A DNA stretch of 64,000 bases from assembly GCF_006440775.1 (NCBI RefSeq), contig NZ_VFTZ01000004.1:301650-365649 (forward strand). Reading direction: 5' to 3'. The translations under genes were made by a program, and so were the position numbers. The notes below the pieces were generated by a model that was not told the DNA's origin, did not search any database, and worked only from the letters and a program-made list of their open reading frames with translations. The DNA comes from Mesorhizobium sp. B2-7-2. Its GTDB lineage: Bacteria > Pseudomonadota > Alphaproteobacteria > Rhizobiales > Rhizobiaceae. This document shows, one piece after another, positions 20,597-29,380 of the stretch. Positions within the stretch are counted from its first letter, which is position 1. Each line of letters starts with the position of its first letter.

Positions 20597-21658
20597 ATGC
20601 ACCAGCGCGAGAAACCTTCGCCAGAGAGAATCCGGCGGGCACGCGAAGACAGCCCCAAAATCCGCGACCGCGATCTCGCTGGCCAATTGGGCATCTCGGA
20701 AGCGGAGCTCTCCGCGGCACATTGCGGTTTTGGCACGGTGCGCATCGAGCCACGCGTCAATGTTGTTCTAACCGCTCTCAAGGCGGTCGGCGAGGTAATG
20801 GCGCTGACCAGCAATGATAGTGCCGTGCATGAGAAGATAGGCATCTACGACAAGGTGCTCACCGGCAGCCATCACGCCATGGTGCTCGGCAATGACATTG
20901 ATCTGCGCATCTTCCCGAAGGTGTGGGCGCATGGCTTTGCCGTCGAGACACGCGAAGGCGGGGAGATCCGCCGCAGCCTGCAATTTTTCGACGCCGCAGG
21001 CGAGGCAGTGCACAAGGTGCATCTGAGGCCGTCCTCAAACCTCTATGCCTATCAAAGACTGACAGACGAACTCCAATCCTCGAACCAGGAGCCGATTGTA
21101 TCGGTTAAGACGAGGTCAGCCGAAAACGAGGCAAACATTCCGGACCAAGCCGCTACCATCGACGACCTGCGGGAGCACTGGAGCCAGCTGACCGACGTAC
21201 ACCAGTTCTTCGGCATGCTGAAGACGCTGAACCTCAGGCGCCGCCGGGCGGTCCGCATGGTCGGCCAGGACTACGCCTGGCTGCTTGACAATGCTGCCAT
21301 TGGCGGCATGTTCCATCGTGTCGCCGAGGACGAGATGCCGATCATGTGCTTTGTCGGCAATCCTGGCTGCATCCAGATCCATTCCGGCCCGATCAAGTTG
21401 GTCAGGCAGATCGGGCCTTGCATCAACGTTCTCGACGCCACTTTCCACCTGCATCTCAGGACCCAGCACATCCGCGAGGTTTGGGCCGTGCGCAAGCCGA
21501 CCAGGGACGGCCACGTCACGTCACTCGAAGCCTATGGCGCCGACGGCAATATGATCATCCAGTTTTTCGGGACGCGCAGGGAAGGCGAACCCGAGCGCGA
21601 CGACTGGCGGTTACTGACCGAGAACCTGCCGCGCTTTCCCAATTCAACCGCCGCTTGA
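20597..21658 (+). CDS. hmuS: HmuS/HemS-type heme-binding protein, heme trafficking or degradation
   Basis: 353 residues of the HemS/ChuS/HmuS family, cytoplasmic heme carriers or heme-degrading factors. The start RIRRAREDSPKIRDRDLAGQLGISEAEL is typical, and the protein contains the family's internal duplication: about residues 1-165 and 190-350, with related VRM..../FVGNPGCIQIHSGP segments. Ribosome site AGAGGTAAGAC precedes the ATG. Its promoter is sigma-54/NifA type and divergent from iscA-nifS, so it is probably made in bacteroids, where heme demand and turnover are high. No hemin transporter gene lies beside it. Confidence 0.88.
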   Translation: MHQREKPSPERIRRAREDSPKIRDRDLAGQLGISEAELSAAHCGFGTVRIEPRVNVVLTALKAVGEVMALTSNDSAVHEKIGIYDKVLTGSHHAMVLGNDIDLRIFPKVWAHGFAVETREGGEIRRSLQFFDAAGEAVHKVHLRPSSNLYAYQRLTDELQSSNQEPIVSVKTRSAENEANIPDQAATIDDLREHWSQLTDVHQFFGMLKTLNLRRRRAVRMVGQDYAWLLDNAAIGGMFHRVAEDEMPIMCFVGNPGCIQIHSGPIKLVRQIGPCINVLDATFHLHLRTQHIREVWAVRKPTRDGHVTSLEAYGADGNMIIQFFGTRREGEPERDDWRLLTENLPRFPNSTAA

Positions 21659-21674
21659 GGTAGGACCGACGCAT

Positions 21675-22031
21675 ATTGATTTCCGTTTTCGCTCGGCGTC
21701 CGCGCCGCTACTCTGGATTCTGCTGACCACCTCTGCGCCTGCCGAGGCCAACGAGAGCACAGCTGTCTTTTGCGACCCGTCGCGGATCGCCTTGACCGTA
21801 GTCTCCAGCCCCAGGGCGCTACACCCGTGGCGAGCCAGCCATCGATGGTTCCGTTGCGATGTCCCAGAACCGGAAGCTGCCCCTGGTCTAATGCGTCAGC
21901 TGTACGTCGATCGAACGTCCAACATCCCGGCCCTGTACGGCGCCGGGTGGCATCAAGTGGTCGAGGTGAAATCGATCGGTCCCTTCGTCCAGTTTCCAGA
22001 GGGATGGGTCCACAAAGGCGTGCTCGAATGA
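21675..22031 (+). CDS. Small secreted protein after hmuS, apparently with an ATT start
   Basis: A frame of 118 residues that looks coding: a signal-peptide-like N-terminus (PLLWILLTTSAPAEA followed by ANES) and a C-terminal half that resembles an SH3-like fold (LYVDRTSNIPALYGAGWHQV then GPFVQFPEGWVHKGVLE). No ATG, GTG or TTG lies at a suitable place for the signal peptide; an ATT at 21675 follows AGGTAGGA at good spacing. Either this is a rare ATT start or the start codon is mutated. A TTG at 21792 would lose the signal peptide. It is likely cotranscribed with hmuS. Confidence 0.45.
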   Translation: MDFRFRSASAPLLWILLTTSAPAEANESTAVFCDPSRIALTVVSSPRALHPWRASHRWFRCDVPEPEAAPGLMRQLYVDRTSNIPALYGAGWHQVVEVKSIGPFVQFPEGWVHKGVLE

Positions 22032-22822
22032 TCCATAAGGTCGGCAAGGCCCGTCGGCGTCCAATGCCAAGTCCGCAAGGGTAGCGTGCGAGATGGATGC
22101 AAAGCTGAACGCCGCCCGAAGCAGACCGTATCATCAAAGAACGCCAGCGCATCCTGTTCGTGCTATCGGAGCAGGGCGGTTAGATTCTCGGCCCGGGGCG
22201 GCGACGCAGCAGTCGAAGGCCTGGTTGCCGGTACGACGAGTGCGGTCGAGGATTTCTCCGGCGGGCAGCAGCTGTCCGACGAGGCGATCGTCACCGCCAG
22301 GCGAGGTGATCCTGACGCAGAAGAATGTCGGGGCGGAATCTTCAGAGCTAATTTGCGGCCTCGCGATAGCCTCGGCGGACGTAGGCCTTCTTTTCGCCGT
22401 TGGCGGCGTCGGCGGCCCCAAGCTCCAGCTCCGCCGCTCGGCGGCAAACCAGCAAGGGATCGGGGCCGGAGCCTTCTTCACGAGCGCGCAGGCTCATCAT
22501 GGTCAGTGATCGTTCCTGCGAACCAATCGCTGTCAGCAAATCCACCTTGCCTGCGAACCGTCGATTACCACCGCAAAGCCGCTCGCTCCCTACAGCGCTT
22601 GTGGAGAGCGCGCTCGCGAGCGGCTTCGCTACCGCCGAGCGACACCCGGTCTGGGAGGGACCTCGTTCGATCCTTAGGCAGCTTCCACCAGGCTCCTCGT
22701 TAGCTTCTATGCGCACCGTTGTGATGTCTGGAACGGACAAGAATGTCGAAAGCCCTACCAGGCGTAGCCCCATACCGGGTCGCCACGACGATATATGAGC
22801 GGGTGCCAACGGTGCCCCTATT
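22032..22822. other. Gene-poor stretch with an IS256-type remnant
   Basis: About 790 bp between the small secreted gene and the P450 promoter. The only recognisable content is the minus-strand transposase fragment listed separately and its upstream flank (about 22540-22660), which is similar to 57285-57395. Confidence 0.5.
22340..22502 (-). mobile_element. IS256-family transposase fragment (N-terminal part)
   Basis: The minus-strand frame starting at ATG 22502/22499 reads MMSLRAREEG, then RRAAELELGAADAANGEKK and RRGYRE before a stop, matching the N-terminal pattern of IS256-type transposases (NLRALL...LMELEVGA..GAAYGEK....RNGYRDR). The rest of the transposase is missing. The DNA upstream of its ATG resembles the flank of the fragment near 57.1-57.4 kb, so both may come from one element. 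Confidence 0.4.
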
Positions 22823-22837
22823 CGGCACGCGATTTGC
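22823..22837 (+). promoter_or_regulatory. Sigma-54 promoter of the P450 operon
   Basis: CGGCACGCGATTTGC has the full GGCACG and TTGC boxes at correct spacing, with C for T at the first position. It lies 76 bp before the P450 ATG. About 90 bp upstream is an imperfect NifA-like site (TGTCTGGAACGGACA, TGT-N9-ACA). Confidence 0.65.
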
Positions 22838-22913
22838 TCAATGTCATCTGAGGCGATGTCGGCAGTGCGTCACGCAGTTCAGCGGCGTAAACGCCTGAAC
22901 GCAGGAGGACCAA

Positions 22914-24131
22914 ATGGTAGCCAACCCGGTTCCAGATCATGTCCCCCCGGAAATGGTGGGCGACTTCAGTCTTTTTACCTCGCCAGGCATGTCCCCGACG
23001 CCCAACGGCGATCCGCACGCAGCAGTCGCTTGCGTGCATGCCGGGCCGCCGATCTTTTATTCGCCTTGGAACACGCGGGCCGGACAGGGTACTTGGGTCA
23101 TCACTCGGGCGGCAGATCAGCGCCGGGTGCTGCAGGAGACCGAAGTCTTTTCCAGTCATCGCAGCATCTTCGCATCTGCATTGGGCGAAGACTGGCCGAT
23201 GATCCCGCTCGAACTCGATCCACCGTACCATGGAGTCTTTCGCTCACTGCTCAATCCGCTGCTTTCGCCACAGCGCGTAGCGGAATTTGAACCAACTATC
23301 CGCGAGCGAGCGATAACGCTCATCGACAGCATCGCCTCGCGGGGCACGAGCTGCGACGTGATGAAGGATTTCGCCTTTCCCTTCGCCGTCAACATCTTCC
23401 TTCGCTTTCTCGGACTGCCGGATCACCGTCTCGATACATTTGTCGGCTGGGCGAAAGATCTGCTCCACGGCGACGATGTGAGACGGCCGGCGGCTGCTCG
23501 GACTATTGTGGCGTTCATCGACGAACTAGCGGCGATGCGCCGCAAAGAGCCCGTCGACGATTTCATGAGCTTCATCGTGCATGCACAGGTCGAGGGTCGC
23601 GGGTTGACGGACCAGGAGGTCCGTGGCATTGGCGTGCTTACCTTCGTTGCGGGACTCGACACCGTCGCTGCAGCCATTGGCTTCGACTTGGCCTATCTCG
23701 CGCGCAACCTCGAAGATCAGGAATTGCTGCGGAACGAACCGGACCGGATTGTGCTCGCAGCCGAAGAGTTGCTGCGCGCCTATCCGAGCGTTCAGATGAT
23801 CCGCGTGGCACGGAAAGATATCGATTTCAAAGGCGCGCCGATCCGCAAGGGAGACTTTGTTTCCTGCGCCACGATGATTGCAAATCGTGACCCTGCGGAA
23901 TTCGAGGCCCCCAACACGGTCGATCTGACGCGAGAGGGCAACCGCCACGCCGCCTTTGGCTATGGTCCCCACCGTTGCCTTGGCTCTCATCTCGCCCGGC
24001 GGGAAATTGTCATTGGGCTGGAGGAGTGGATGGCGCGCATACCGCCCTTTCGGATCAAGGAGGCAACAGCACCCATCACCCATGGCGGCCATGTGTTCGG
24101 GATCGAAAATCTGATTCTGGATTGGGCTTGA
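22914..24131 (+). CDS. Cytochrome P450 (resembles the rhizobial CYP127 type)
   Basis: 405 residues. Heme-binding loop [17 protein letters not shown] near residue 355, I-helix [14 protein letters not shown] near residue 240 (AG-x-DT), and ExxR in EELLRAYP near residue 280. Soluble bacterial P450 that uses a ferredoxin, probably the fused one encoded 41 bp downstream. Ribosome site AGGAGG precedes the ATG. Symbiotic plasmids and islands of rhizobia carry P450 operons of several types; the neighbours here (ferredoxin, SDR) resemble the CYP127 context and not the gibberellin operon, because no terpene cyclase gene is present. Substrate is unknown. Confidence 0.9.
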   Translation: MVANPVPDHVPPEMVGDFSLFTSPGMSPTPNGDPHAAVACVHAGPPIFYSPWNTRAGQGTWVITRAADQRRVLQETEVFSSHRSIFASALGEDWPMIPLELDPPYHGVFRSLLNPLLSPQRVAEFEPTIRERAITLIDSIASRGTSCDVMKDFAFPFAVNIFLRFLGLPDHRLDTFVGWAKDLLHGDDVRRPAAARTIVAFIDELAAMRRKEPVDDFMSFIVHAQVEGRGLTDQEVRGIGVLTFVAGLDTVAAAIGFDLAYLARNLEDQELLRNEPDRIVLAAEELLRAYPSVQMIRVARKDIDFKGAPIRKGDFVSCATMIANRDPAEFEAPNTVDLTREGNRHAAFGYGPHRCLGSHLARREIVIGLEEWMARIPPFRIKEATAPITHGGHVFGIENLILDWA

Positions 24132-24172
24132 CCAAGGCCGCCCGGAACTGGGCACAGACGTGGGAAGTAGCC

Positions 24173-25033
24173 GTGCGCATTATCGTTCACAAAGCCAGGT
24201 GCCAGGGTCATGCGCAATGCTCGGCGCGAGCGCCGGCAGTCTTCAAGCTGGATGAGGCGGGCTACATCCTACCTGGTGACATTGATGTTGCGGATGGGGA
24301 GCAACTGCTTGCGGCAGATGGGGTGCGATCCTGCCCCGAACTAGCGCTGGAAATAGACGATCCGCCTGCTGCGCGCATAGTAGCCCAGGCCACGCGCAAA
24401 CGGAACAATGCGCTCCCGGAACACCTCAGAACGACGGAATTTTCGACTATGGACCCCGCAAAAACTACCGAACTACTCGACCGTGAGGCGATCCGCGACT
24501 GCCTCTATCGGTACTGCCGCGGGATAGACCGCGCCGATGAGGCAGCGCTGCGTAGCGCCTACTGGCCTGATGCACATGACAATCATGGGGCCTATCGCGG
24601 CTCGGCCGAGGGCTTCATCCGGTTTGCGCTCGGTGTCTTCAAGACCGGACCGCGCAACATCCATCAGATCACGAACGTCCTTGTCGAATTCATCAAACCG
24701 GCTCAGGCCGCAGTCGAGAGCTATTTCACCGCGCTGCAACGCGGACCGGACAAAGACGGAGAAATGCGCCAGATGCTGCTAAGCGGGCGCTACTGCGATC
24801 TGTTTCAAAAGAGGGCAGGCGAGTGGCGGATTGCCGATCGGACCGTCGTCTACGATTGGCTCGAGGAGCAGGTCCCAGCTGCGGTGCTTGAGACAGAACG
24901 GTTCGGCCTGCGACAGCCGATTGGAGCACCGTATCCGAACGATCCGGTCTACGCGATCGGAAAGCATCGCGTTGCTTCTCGCGATAATGCGTCCCCAGCT
25001 CCGAACGGGAAAACCACATCGGTGGGACGATAA
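24173..25033 (+). CDS. Ferredoxin ([3Fe-4S] type) fused to an NTF2/SnoaL-like domain
   Basis: 286 residues from GTG 24173. Residues 1-65 form a P450-type ferredoxin with three cysteines (C-x5-C in [10 protein letters not shown], then SCPE), as in [3Fe-4S] partners of P450s. From about residue 93 ([20 protein letters not shown]) to about 260 it is an NTF2-like domain of the SnoaL type. The two parts are joined in frame by a short polar linker without a stop. There is a possible internal ATG at 24449, but with only a weak ribosome site. I infer a true fusion or a recent loss of a stop codon. Confidence 0.75.
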   Translation: MRIIVHKARCQGHAQCSARAPAVFKLDEAGYILPGDIDVADGEQLLAADGVRSCPELALEIDDPPAARIVAQATRKRNNALPEHLRTTEFSTMDPAKTTELLDREAIRDCLYRYCRGIDRADEAALRSAYWPDAHDNHGAYRGSAEGFIRFALGVFKTGPRNIHQITNVLVEFIKPAQAAVESYFTALQRGPDKDGEMRQMLLSGRYCDLFQKRAGEWRIADRTVVYDWLEEQVPAAVLETERFGLRQPIGAPYPNDPVYAIGKHRVASRDNASPAPNGKTTSVGR

Positions 25034-25036
25034 TTT

Positions 25037-25234
25037 ATGACAACTCTGCTACGCCACAGCAAGCTTAGCGATACCCTGCACGCTAAAGATGCGGCCGCCA
25101 GGGTAGCCTTTCTGCCCCGCGACAGCGTGACCGCGACAGCGCTCTGGTCTGAGGCCACGAGCGCGCCGAGGCCGGTCTACATCGATTTGCTGGACTTGGC
25201 AGAGCCGCTCATCGAGGCAAGCCCCTGTGCTTGA
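25037..25234 (+). CDS. Small hypothetical protein in the P450 operon
   Basis: 65 residues beginning three bases after the preceding stop. No motif recognised. The same frame continues after its stop up to the SDR start at 25409, so this stretch could be a decayed gene interrupted by one stop. The position suggests cotranscription. Confidence 0.35.
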   Translation: MTTLLRHSKLSDTLHAKDAAARVAFLPRDSVTATALWSEATSAPRPVYIDLLDLAEPLIEASPCA

Positions 25235-25408
25235 GGCGTCGGACACACATTCGACTATCCGACCGAGAGTTGGATCGCAGCCAATGCGGACGACGCCTGT
25301 CTGGGAACGCACGCGACCGGCGCCAGCACAGGGTGCTCTACGGGGGCGCACCATTCCGCCGCACCACGTCGAGGGCAGAGATTTCAGAGACTCCTGGAGA
25401 AAGTTCCC

Positions 25409-27010
25409 ATGAAGCATGCAGGACGGGTCGTAATCATAACAGGCGCCGTGGGCGGAATCGGCCGTGCCCTGGTCGATGTTCTTGCGGCAGATCAAGACAC
25501 TATTGTTGCGGTGGACCTTCCTGGGACCGGCGTGTTTGAACTGGCCCGCGATCTCGGCGAGCAGCACCTTGGCCTCGAGTGCGATGTCTCGCGAGAGGGA
25601 GATATCCTCGCGCTCTATGGCCGGGTCGAAGCACAGTTCGGGCAGATCGACGTCCTCATCAACAACGCCGCGGTGGGACCCAATGTGGCTGCCACTGTCG
25701 ACACCGATGTCGACGCCTTCCGACGCCGCCTGGCAGTAAACCTGATTGGGCCGTTCGTCATGGCGCGCGAGGCGGCGAGGCGCATGAGGCCGGGAGGTGC
25801 CATCGTCAACGTCGCTTCGATGTCGGGCGTGGCCAGCAATCCCAGACGCCATGCCTACGCAGCCTCGAAAGCAGGCCTGATCTCGTTGACAAAGTCGCTT
25901 GCATGCGAATGGGCTTATCGCGGCATCCGCGTGACGGCGGTAGCGCCGGGCTGCGTGCGCACGCCTATGACTGCAGAGCTGGAACGAGCAGGCAAAATGG
26001 ACCTCTCGGCGATGCGCCGTCGCGTGCCAATGGGGCGCATGGCTCGGCCCGACGAGATCGCCCGGGCTGTGCGTTTTCTGGCAAGCGCACAGGCGCACTA
26101 CGTCACGGGATCCGTGCTGGCGGTCGACGGCGGCTGGATGTCATTCAACCAACCTGGGGATGCCTGCCCTGAGGTGGAAGGCGTTCCCCTAAGCGAACTC
26201 TCCTGTCCGGCCCAACGCGCCGACGCGCGAGTGGTGCTCGTCACGGGTGGTGCGAACGGTATAGGCGCCGCCGTTGCTCGCCGTTTTGCCGCGAATGGTG
26301 ATACCGTAGTGATCGCCGATAAAGACCGCACCGCGGCAACTCTCCTGGCTGCATTGCTCGGCGGAAAGAACATCGCGAAATCGGTAGATGTGGCCGTCGA
26401 GGCCGAGGTGGTGGCGGTGTTTGAGGAACTGAGGGAGCGCTTCGGGGGCGTCGATATCCTCGTCAACGGTGCTTCTGTCGTCGACACTTTTGTGGCTGGG
26501 ATCGAACAAATGCCTGCAGACATCGAACGTGTCCTGCATGTCAATCTCACTGGCGCCTTCGTTTGCGCGCGTGAAGCGATCAAAGCAATGCGCCCGGGCG
26601 GCGTGATCCTCAACCTCGGATCGATCAACAGTTTTCTGCCCTTCGCGCCGCGTCACGCCTACGGTGCCTCGAAGGCGGCGATGGACATGCTGACCCGATG
26701 CATGGCGGCCGAACTGGGGCCCGCCGGCATTCGCACAGCCACCGTCGCTCCTGGCTATATCCGCACTCCCGCCATTAGCGAGTTGGCGAAAACCGGCCAC
26801 ATCGACTTGGCAACGATCGGCCGACGGATCCCTTTGGGCAGGATGGGAAGGCCGGAAGACGTTGCAGATGCAGCGTTTTTCCTGGCTTCCTCCGACGCCT
26901 CATACATCAACGGCTCGATCCTCTATGTGGACGGCGGCTGGACCGCGTTCGGTGACGCAGGAAACGCCAGCGAACTCTACGACGAATGCTTTGCGGAGGC
27001 GGGTGTTTGA
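25409..27010 (+). CDS. Double short-chain dehydrogenase/reductase (two fused SDR domains)
   Basis: 533 residues made of two SDR domains in tandem. Domain 1 (about 1-250) has TGAVGGIG, NNAAV and a catalytic S..YAASK set. Domain 2 (about 268-520) has TGGANGIG, NGASV in place of the usual NNAG, and S..YGASK. Both keep the Tyr and Lys of NAD(P)H oxidoreductases and both end with VDGGW. SDRs are normally about 250 residues and act as dimers or tetramers, so the fusion gives a built-in heterodimer. It is placed to oxidise or reduce the P450 product. Confidence 0.88.
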   Translation: MKHAGRVVIITGAVGGIGRALVDVLAADQDTIVAVDLPGTGVFELARDLGEQHLGLECDVSREGDILALYGRVEAQFGQIDVLINNAAVGPNVAATVDTDVDAFRRRLAVNLIGPFVMAREAARRMRPGGAIVNVASMSGVASNPRRHAYAASKAGLISLTKSLACEWAYRGIRVTAVAPGCVRTPMTAELERAGKMDLSAMRRRVPMGRMARPDEIARAVRFLASAQAHYVTGSVLAVDGGWMSFNQPGDACPEVEGVPLSELSCPAQRADARVVLVTGGANGIGAAVARRFAANGDTVVIADKDRTAATLLAALLGGKNIAKSVDVAVEAEVVAVFEELRERFGGVDILVNGASVVDTFVAGIEQMPADIERVLHVNLTGAFVCAREAIKAMRPGGVILNLGSINSFLPFAPRHAYGASKAAMDMLTRCMAAELGPAGIRTATVAPGYIRTPAISELAKTGHIDLATIGRRIPLGRMGRPEDVADAAFFLASSDASYINGSILYVDGGWTAFGDAGNASELYDECFAEAGV

Positions 27011-27275
27011 ACGTCGACCATCGCTACGCTACCGGGCGCCGTCCATGAAAGCGGAGACCTGGCTTGGAACGCGCCCGCGGCGCGGCCCCGATCCAAGATG
27101 TCGGCGGGGCAACGTCCCTCGGCATGGGGACAAGCTCTCGCGCGTGCCGGCAACCATGGATCCGGACTGCTTATCGTACCACTATGCCCCTGCCAGGCGC
27201 CCGATCCGAGGCAATCGCGTGTCTCGGATGAGCGCAGTTCCAAATCCGCCAACCATCAGCAAACAAGGAAACATA

Positions 27276-28328
27276 GTGGAATTCGCCACCTTCATCCTGG
27301 CCGCCCAACGTGGGTATCATCAATCCCCCGAGATCGTTATCCGAAACTCGATCGAACAGGCCATCGCTTCGGAACAGGCCGGCTTCGGCACAGCCTGGTT
27401 CGCAGAACACCACTTCAACAACTACAGCCTGATCCCTTCGCCATTGATGATGGTGGCCCACTGCGCCGGAGTGACGAGCACCATTCGCCTCGGCACTGCC
27501 GTCTGCGTGCTGCCGCTCTACAAACCGCAGCGCCTGCTCTCCGAGATCGGCTTCGCCGATATCCTTGCGAACGGTCGCCTGGAACTCGGCGTCGGCTCTG
27601 GATACCAACAGTTCGAGTTCGAGCGCTTCGGCGTCAGTATCGATGAGGCGCCGGCGATCTTTTCGGAACATCTCGATATCCTTTTGAAGGGTCTCAACCA
27701 GAACATCTTCGAGCACGATGGCCACTATGAGAAAATACCCCCGACGGCGATTTCAGTATGCACCGTCCAAAGGCCGGCACCGCCCATCTGGATGGCCGGC
27801 GGGCCGGCCCGCATGAAACGGGCCTACCGAGAGGGTCACAATTTCTTTGTCACCGCATTCCACGACGGCCTGGCGAGCTTGAGCACGTTGCGCGGAGCAA
27901 TCAAGGAGGCGGCGGCTTCCGAGGACAGGAATGTGACGGACGCCAGGATATCGCTGTTGCGTTGCTGCTACGCCAGCGATGACGAGGAGGAGATCAACAG
28001 CTATCTCGACAACGCCCGTTTCCAGCGCCGCCTGTCCGAGGCGCTGCATCAGCGCCGGCAGCAGAGCCACGACGGCTATCTGCTGCAGGAAACGCCCACC
28101 CAGCAGGATCTGTCCTTCGGGGCAATGCGCAACAACCTGCCGATCGGCAGTGTGAATCGCGTGATTGATCGCTTGCTGCAAGAGATCGACATTCTGAAGC
28201 CGGATCAGATCGCAATCCAGACCCAGTTGGGGGATTTCGACCAAAAGCTAATGCTGCGCCAGATCGAACTCTGGGGAGACAAGATCATTCCCGCAATCAA
28301 CAAGGCGCTGGGTTATGCGCGCGTTTGA
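27276..28328 (+). CDS. Luciferase-like flavin-dependent monooxygenase
   Basis: 350 residues from GTG 27276 (AAGGAA upstream; MEFATFILAAQRGYHQ). The bacterial-luciferase fold is indicated by AWFAEHHFNNY near residue 50, TSTIRLGTAVCVLPLYKP, and GRLELGVGSGYQQFEFERFG near residue 105. The open frame begins far upstream inside the SDR gene and that part is not used. It would use reduced flavin and oxygen. Last gene of the P450 operon, after a 265-bp gap. Confidence 0.85.
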   Translation: MEFATFILAAQRGYHQSPEIVIRNSIEQAIASEQAGFGTAWFAEHHFNNYSLIPSPLMMVAHCAGVTSTIRLGTAVCVLPLYKPQRLLSEIGFADILANGRLELGVGSGYQQFEFERFGVSIDEAPAIFSEHLDILLKGLNQNIFEHDGHYEKIPPTAISVCTVQRPAPPIWMAGGPARMKRAYREGHNFFVTAFHDGLASLSTLRGAIKEAAASEDRNVTDARISLLRCCYASDDEEEINSYLDNARFQRRLSEALHQRRQQSHDGYLLQETPTQQDLSFGAMRNNLPIGSVNRVIDRLLQEIDILKPDQIAIQTQLGDFDQKLMLRQIELWGDKIIPAINKALGYARV

Positions 28329-28764
28329 AATCATAAGGGGGCCAACTTCGTGGCCGCAGCTTCTTTTTCGTTCCACTCGGCATAAACGGATTCAAATGGC
28401 ACGTTCATGAACGGAACTTGGCGTGGGTTTCGATGAGTGGCGCTGCCGTCACCTGGACGGCCCCAGATGGGGTTCCCCACTATCTCGCCTGCCGACGGGC
28501 GAGCCTTCACGGCTAACCGTCGCTTCAGGACCTGCTCGCGCCGTCAGCCAAATTCACGGCGTCGTGTCCTGGGTGAAATTCTCGCCTGCCCGACAGGCTG
28601 CAGGACGCGTTTCAAGGCGAGGCTCAATTGCATGATCAAGGCGGTCGATTTCCCCGACCGCTCATTGGGCACGAGCCTGCGCACACGTGTGCCCGAAAGA
28701 CTGACTGACCCGCGTTGCGCTCGGCAGAGTGCTGCGTGAAGGCACAGACCAGGAGAACGGAACC
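28329..28764. other. Spacer before nifQ
   Basis: 436 bp with no gene. A GGGCACGAGCCTGC sequence near 28677 resembles a -24/-12 promoter for nifQ, but its boxes are one base too close. I found no TGT-N10-ACA site. Confidence 0.5.
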
Positions 28765-29367
28765 ATGTCCGGTCAAAACGATGCGCATATCGGCACCGGC
28801 CAATGGCCGACGATCCAGCCGGAGAAGGAGTTCGACGAACATGTGCTTGCCTGCGTCTTCTCCTGTGCGCTCAAGGAGGTCGAGGCTGGCACGACAGTGG
28901 CGGAGTCAACAGGCCTTTCGCTTGCCGAGCTGCGCGAGGTCTTGCCCCGCGGTTTCCCTGGTACCGCGATGGCAGCATTCGCCTCGGCAAACGTCAGCGA
29001 TGCTGAGCCGGGTGTAGAGGAAGAACTTCTGCGCGGCCTGCTACTGGCACATGCCCGGGCGAGTCATCCGGCGAGCGCCCGCTTCGCTAAGATCCTCGCC
29101 CGGCGCGCCATGCATGATGGCCATCTGTGGCAGGACCTTGGGCTTCCCGACCGGACCGAGCTCAACCGCCTTCTGGCCACACACTTTCCGACGCTGGCGG
29201 CCGGCAACACCCAAAATATGAAATGGAAGAAGTACTTTTACCGCAAACTCTGCGAGGCCGAAGGGTTTTCGCTGTGCACTGCGCCCAATTGTCGGGAATG
29301 CAGTGATTTCGAAAATTGCTTCGGCCCCGAGAAAGGCGAATGTGAAGAACGCGTCACACCGGTTTAA
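28765..29367 (+). CDS. nifQ: NifQ, molybdenum donor for FeMo-co synthesis
   Basis: 200 residues. The NifQ cysteine motif C-x4-C-x2-C-x5-C is present near the C-terminus (CTAPNCRECSDFENC), preceded by the conserved MKWKKYFYRKLCEAEGF. NifQ carries a Mo-Fe-S cluster and gives molybdenum to the NifEN complex. Start ATG at 28765 after AGGAGAACGG. It ends 13 bp from the end of the convergent rpoN gene. Confidence 0.95.
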   Translation: MSGQNDAHIGTGQWPTIQPEKEFDEHVLACVFSCALKEVEAGTTVAESTGLSLAELREVLPRGFPGTAMAAFASANVSDAEPGVEEELLRGLLLAHARASHPASARFAKILARRAMHDGHLWQDLGLPDRTELNRLLATHFPTLAAGNTQNMKWKKYFYRKLCEAEGFSLCTAPNCRECSDFENCFGPEKGECEERVTPV

Positions 29368-29380
29368 ACGCCGCTTTTCG

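Noticed and set aside
20280..20753. Long upstream extension of the iscA-like frame
   Set aside because: It contains the sigma-54 promoter and the NifA site, and no family signature before MITLTDKAVA.
26862..27275. Upstream part of the luciferase-like frame
   Set aside because: It overlaps the SDR gene in another frame and shows no homology-like content; GTG 27276 has the ribosome site.
28676..28690. Possible sigma-54 promoter before nifQ (GGGCACGAGCCTGC)
   Set aside because: The two boxes are one base too close, and sigma-54 is strict about this spacing.
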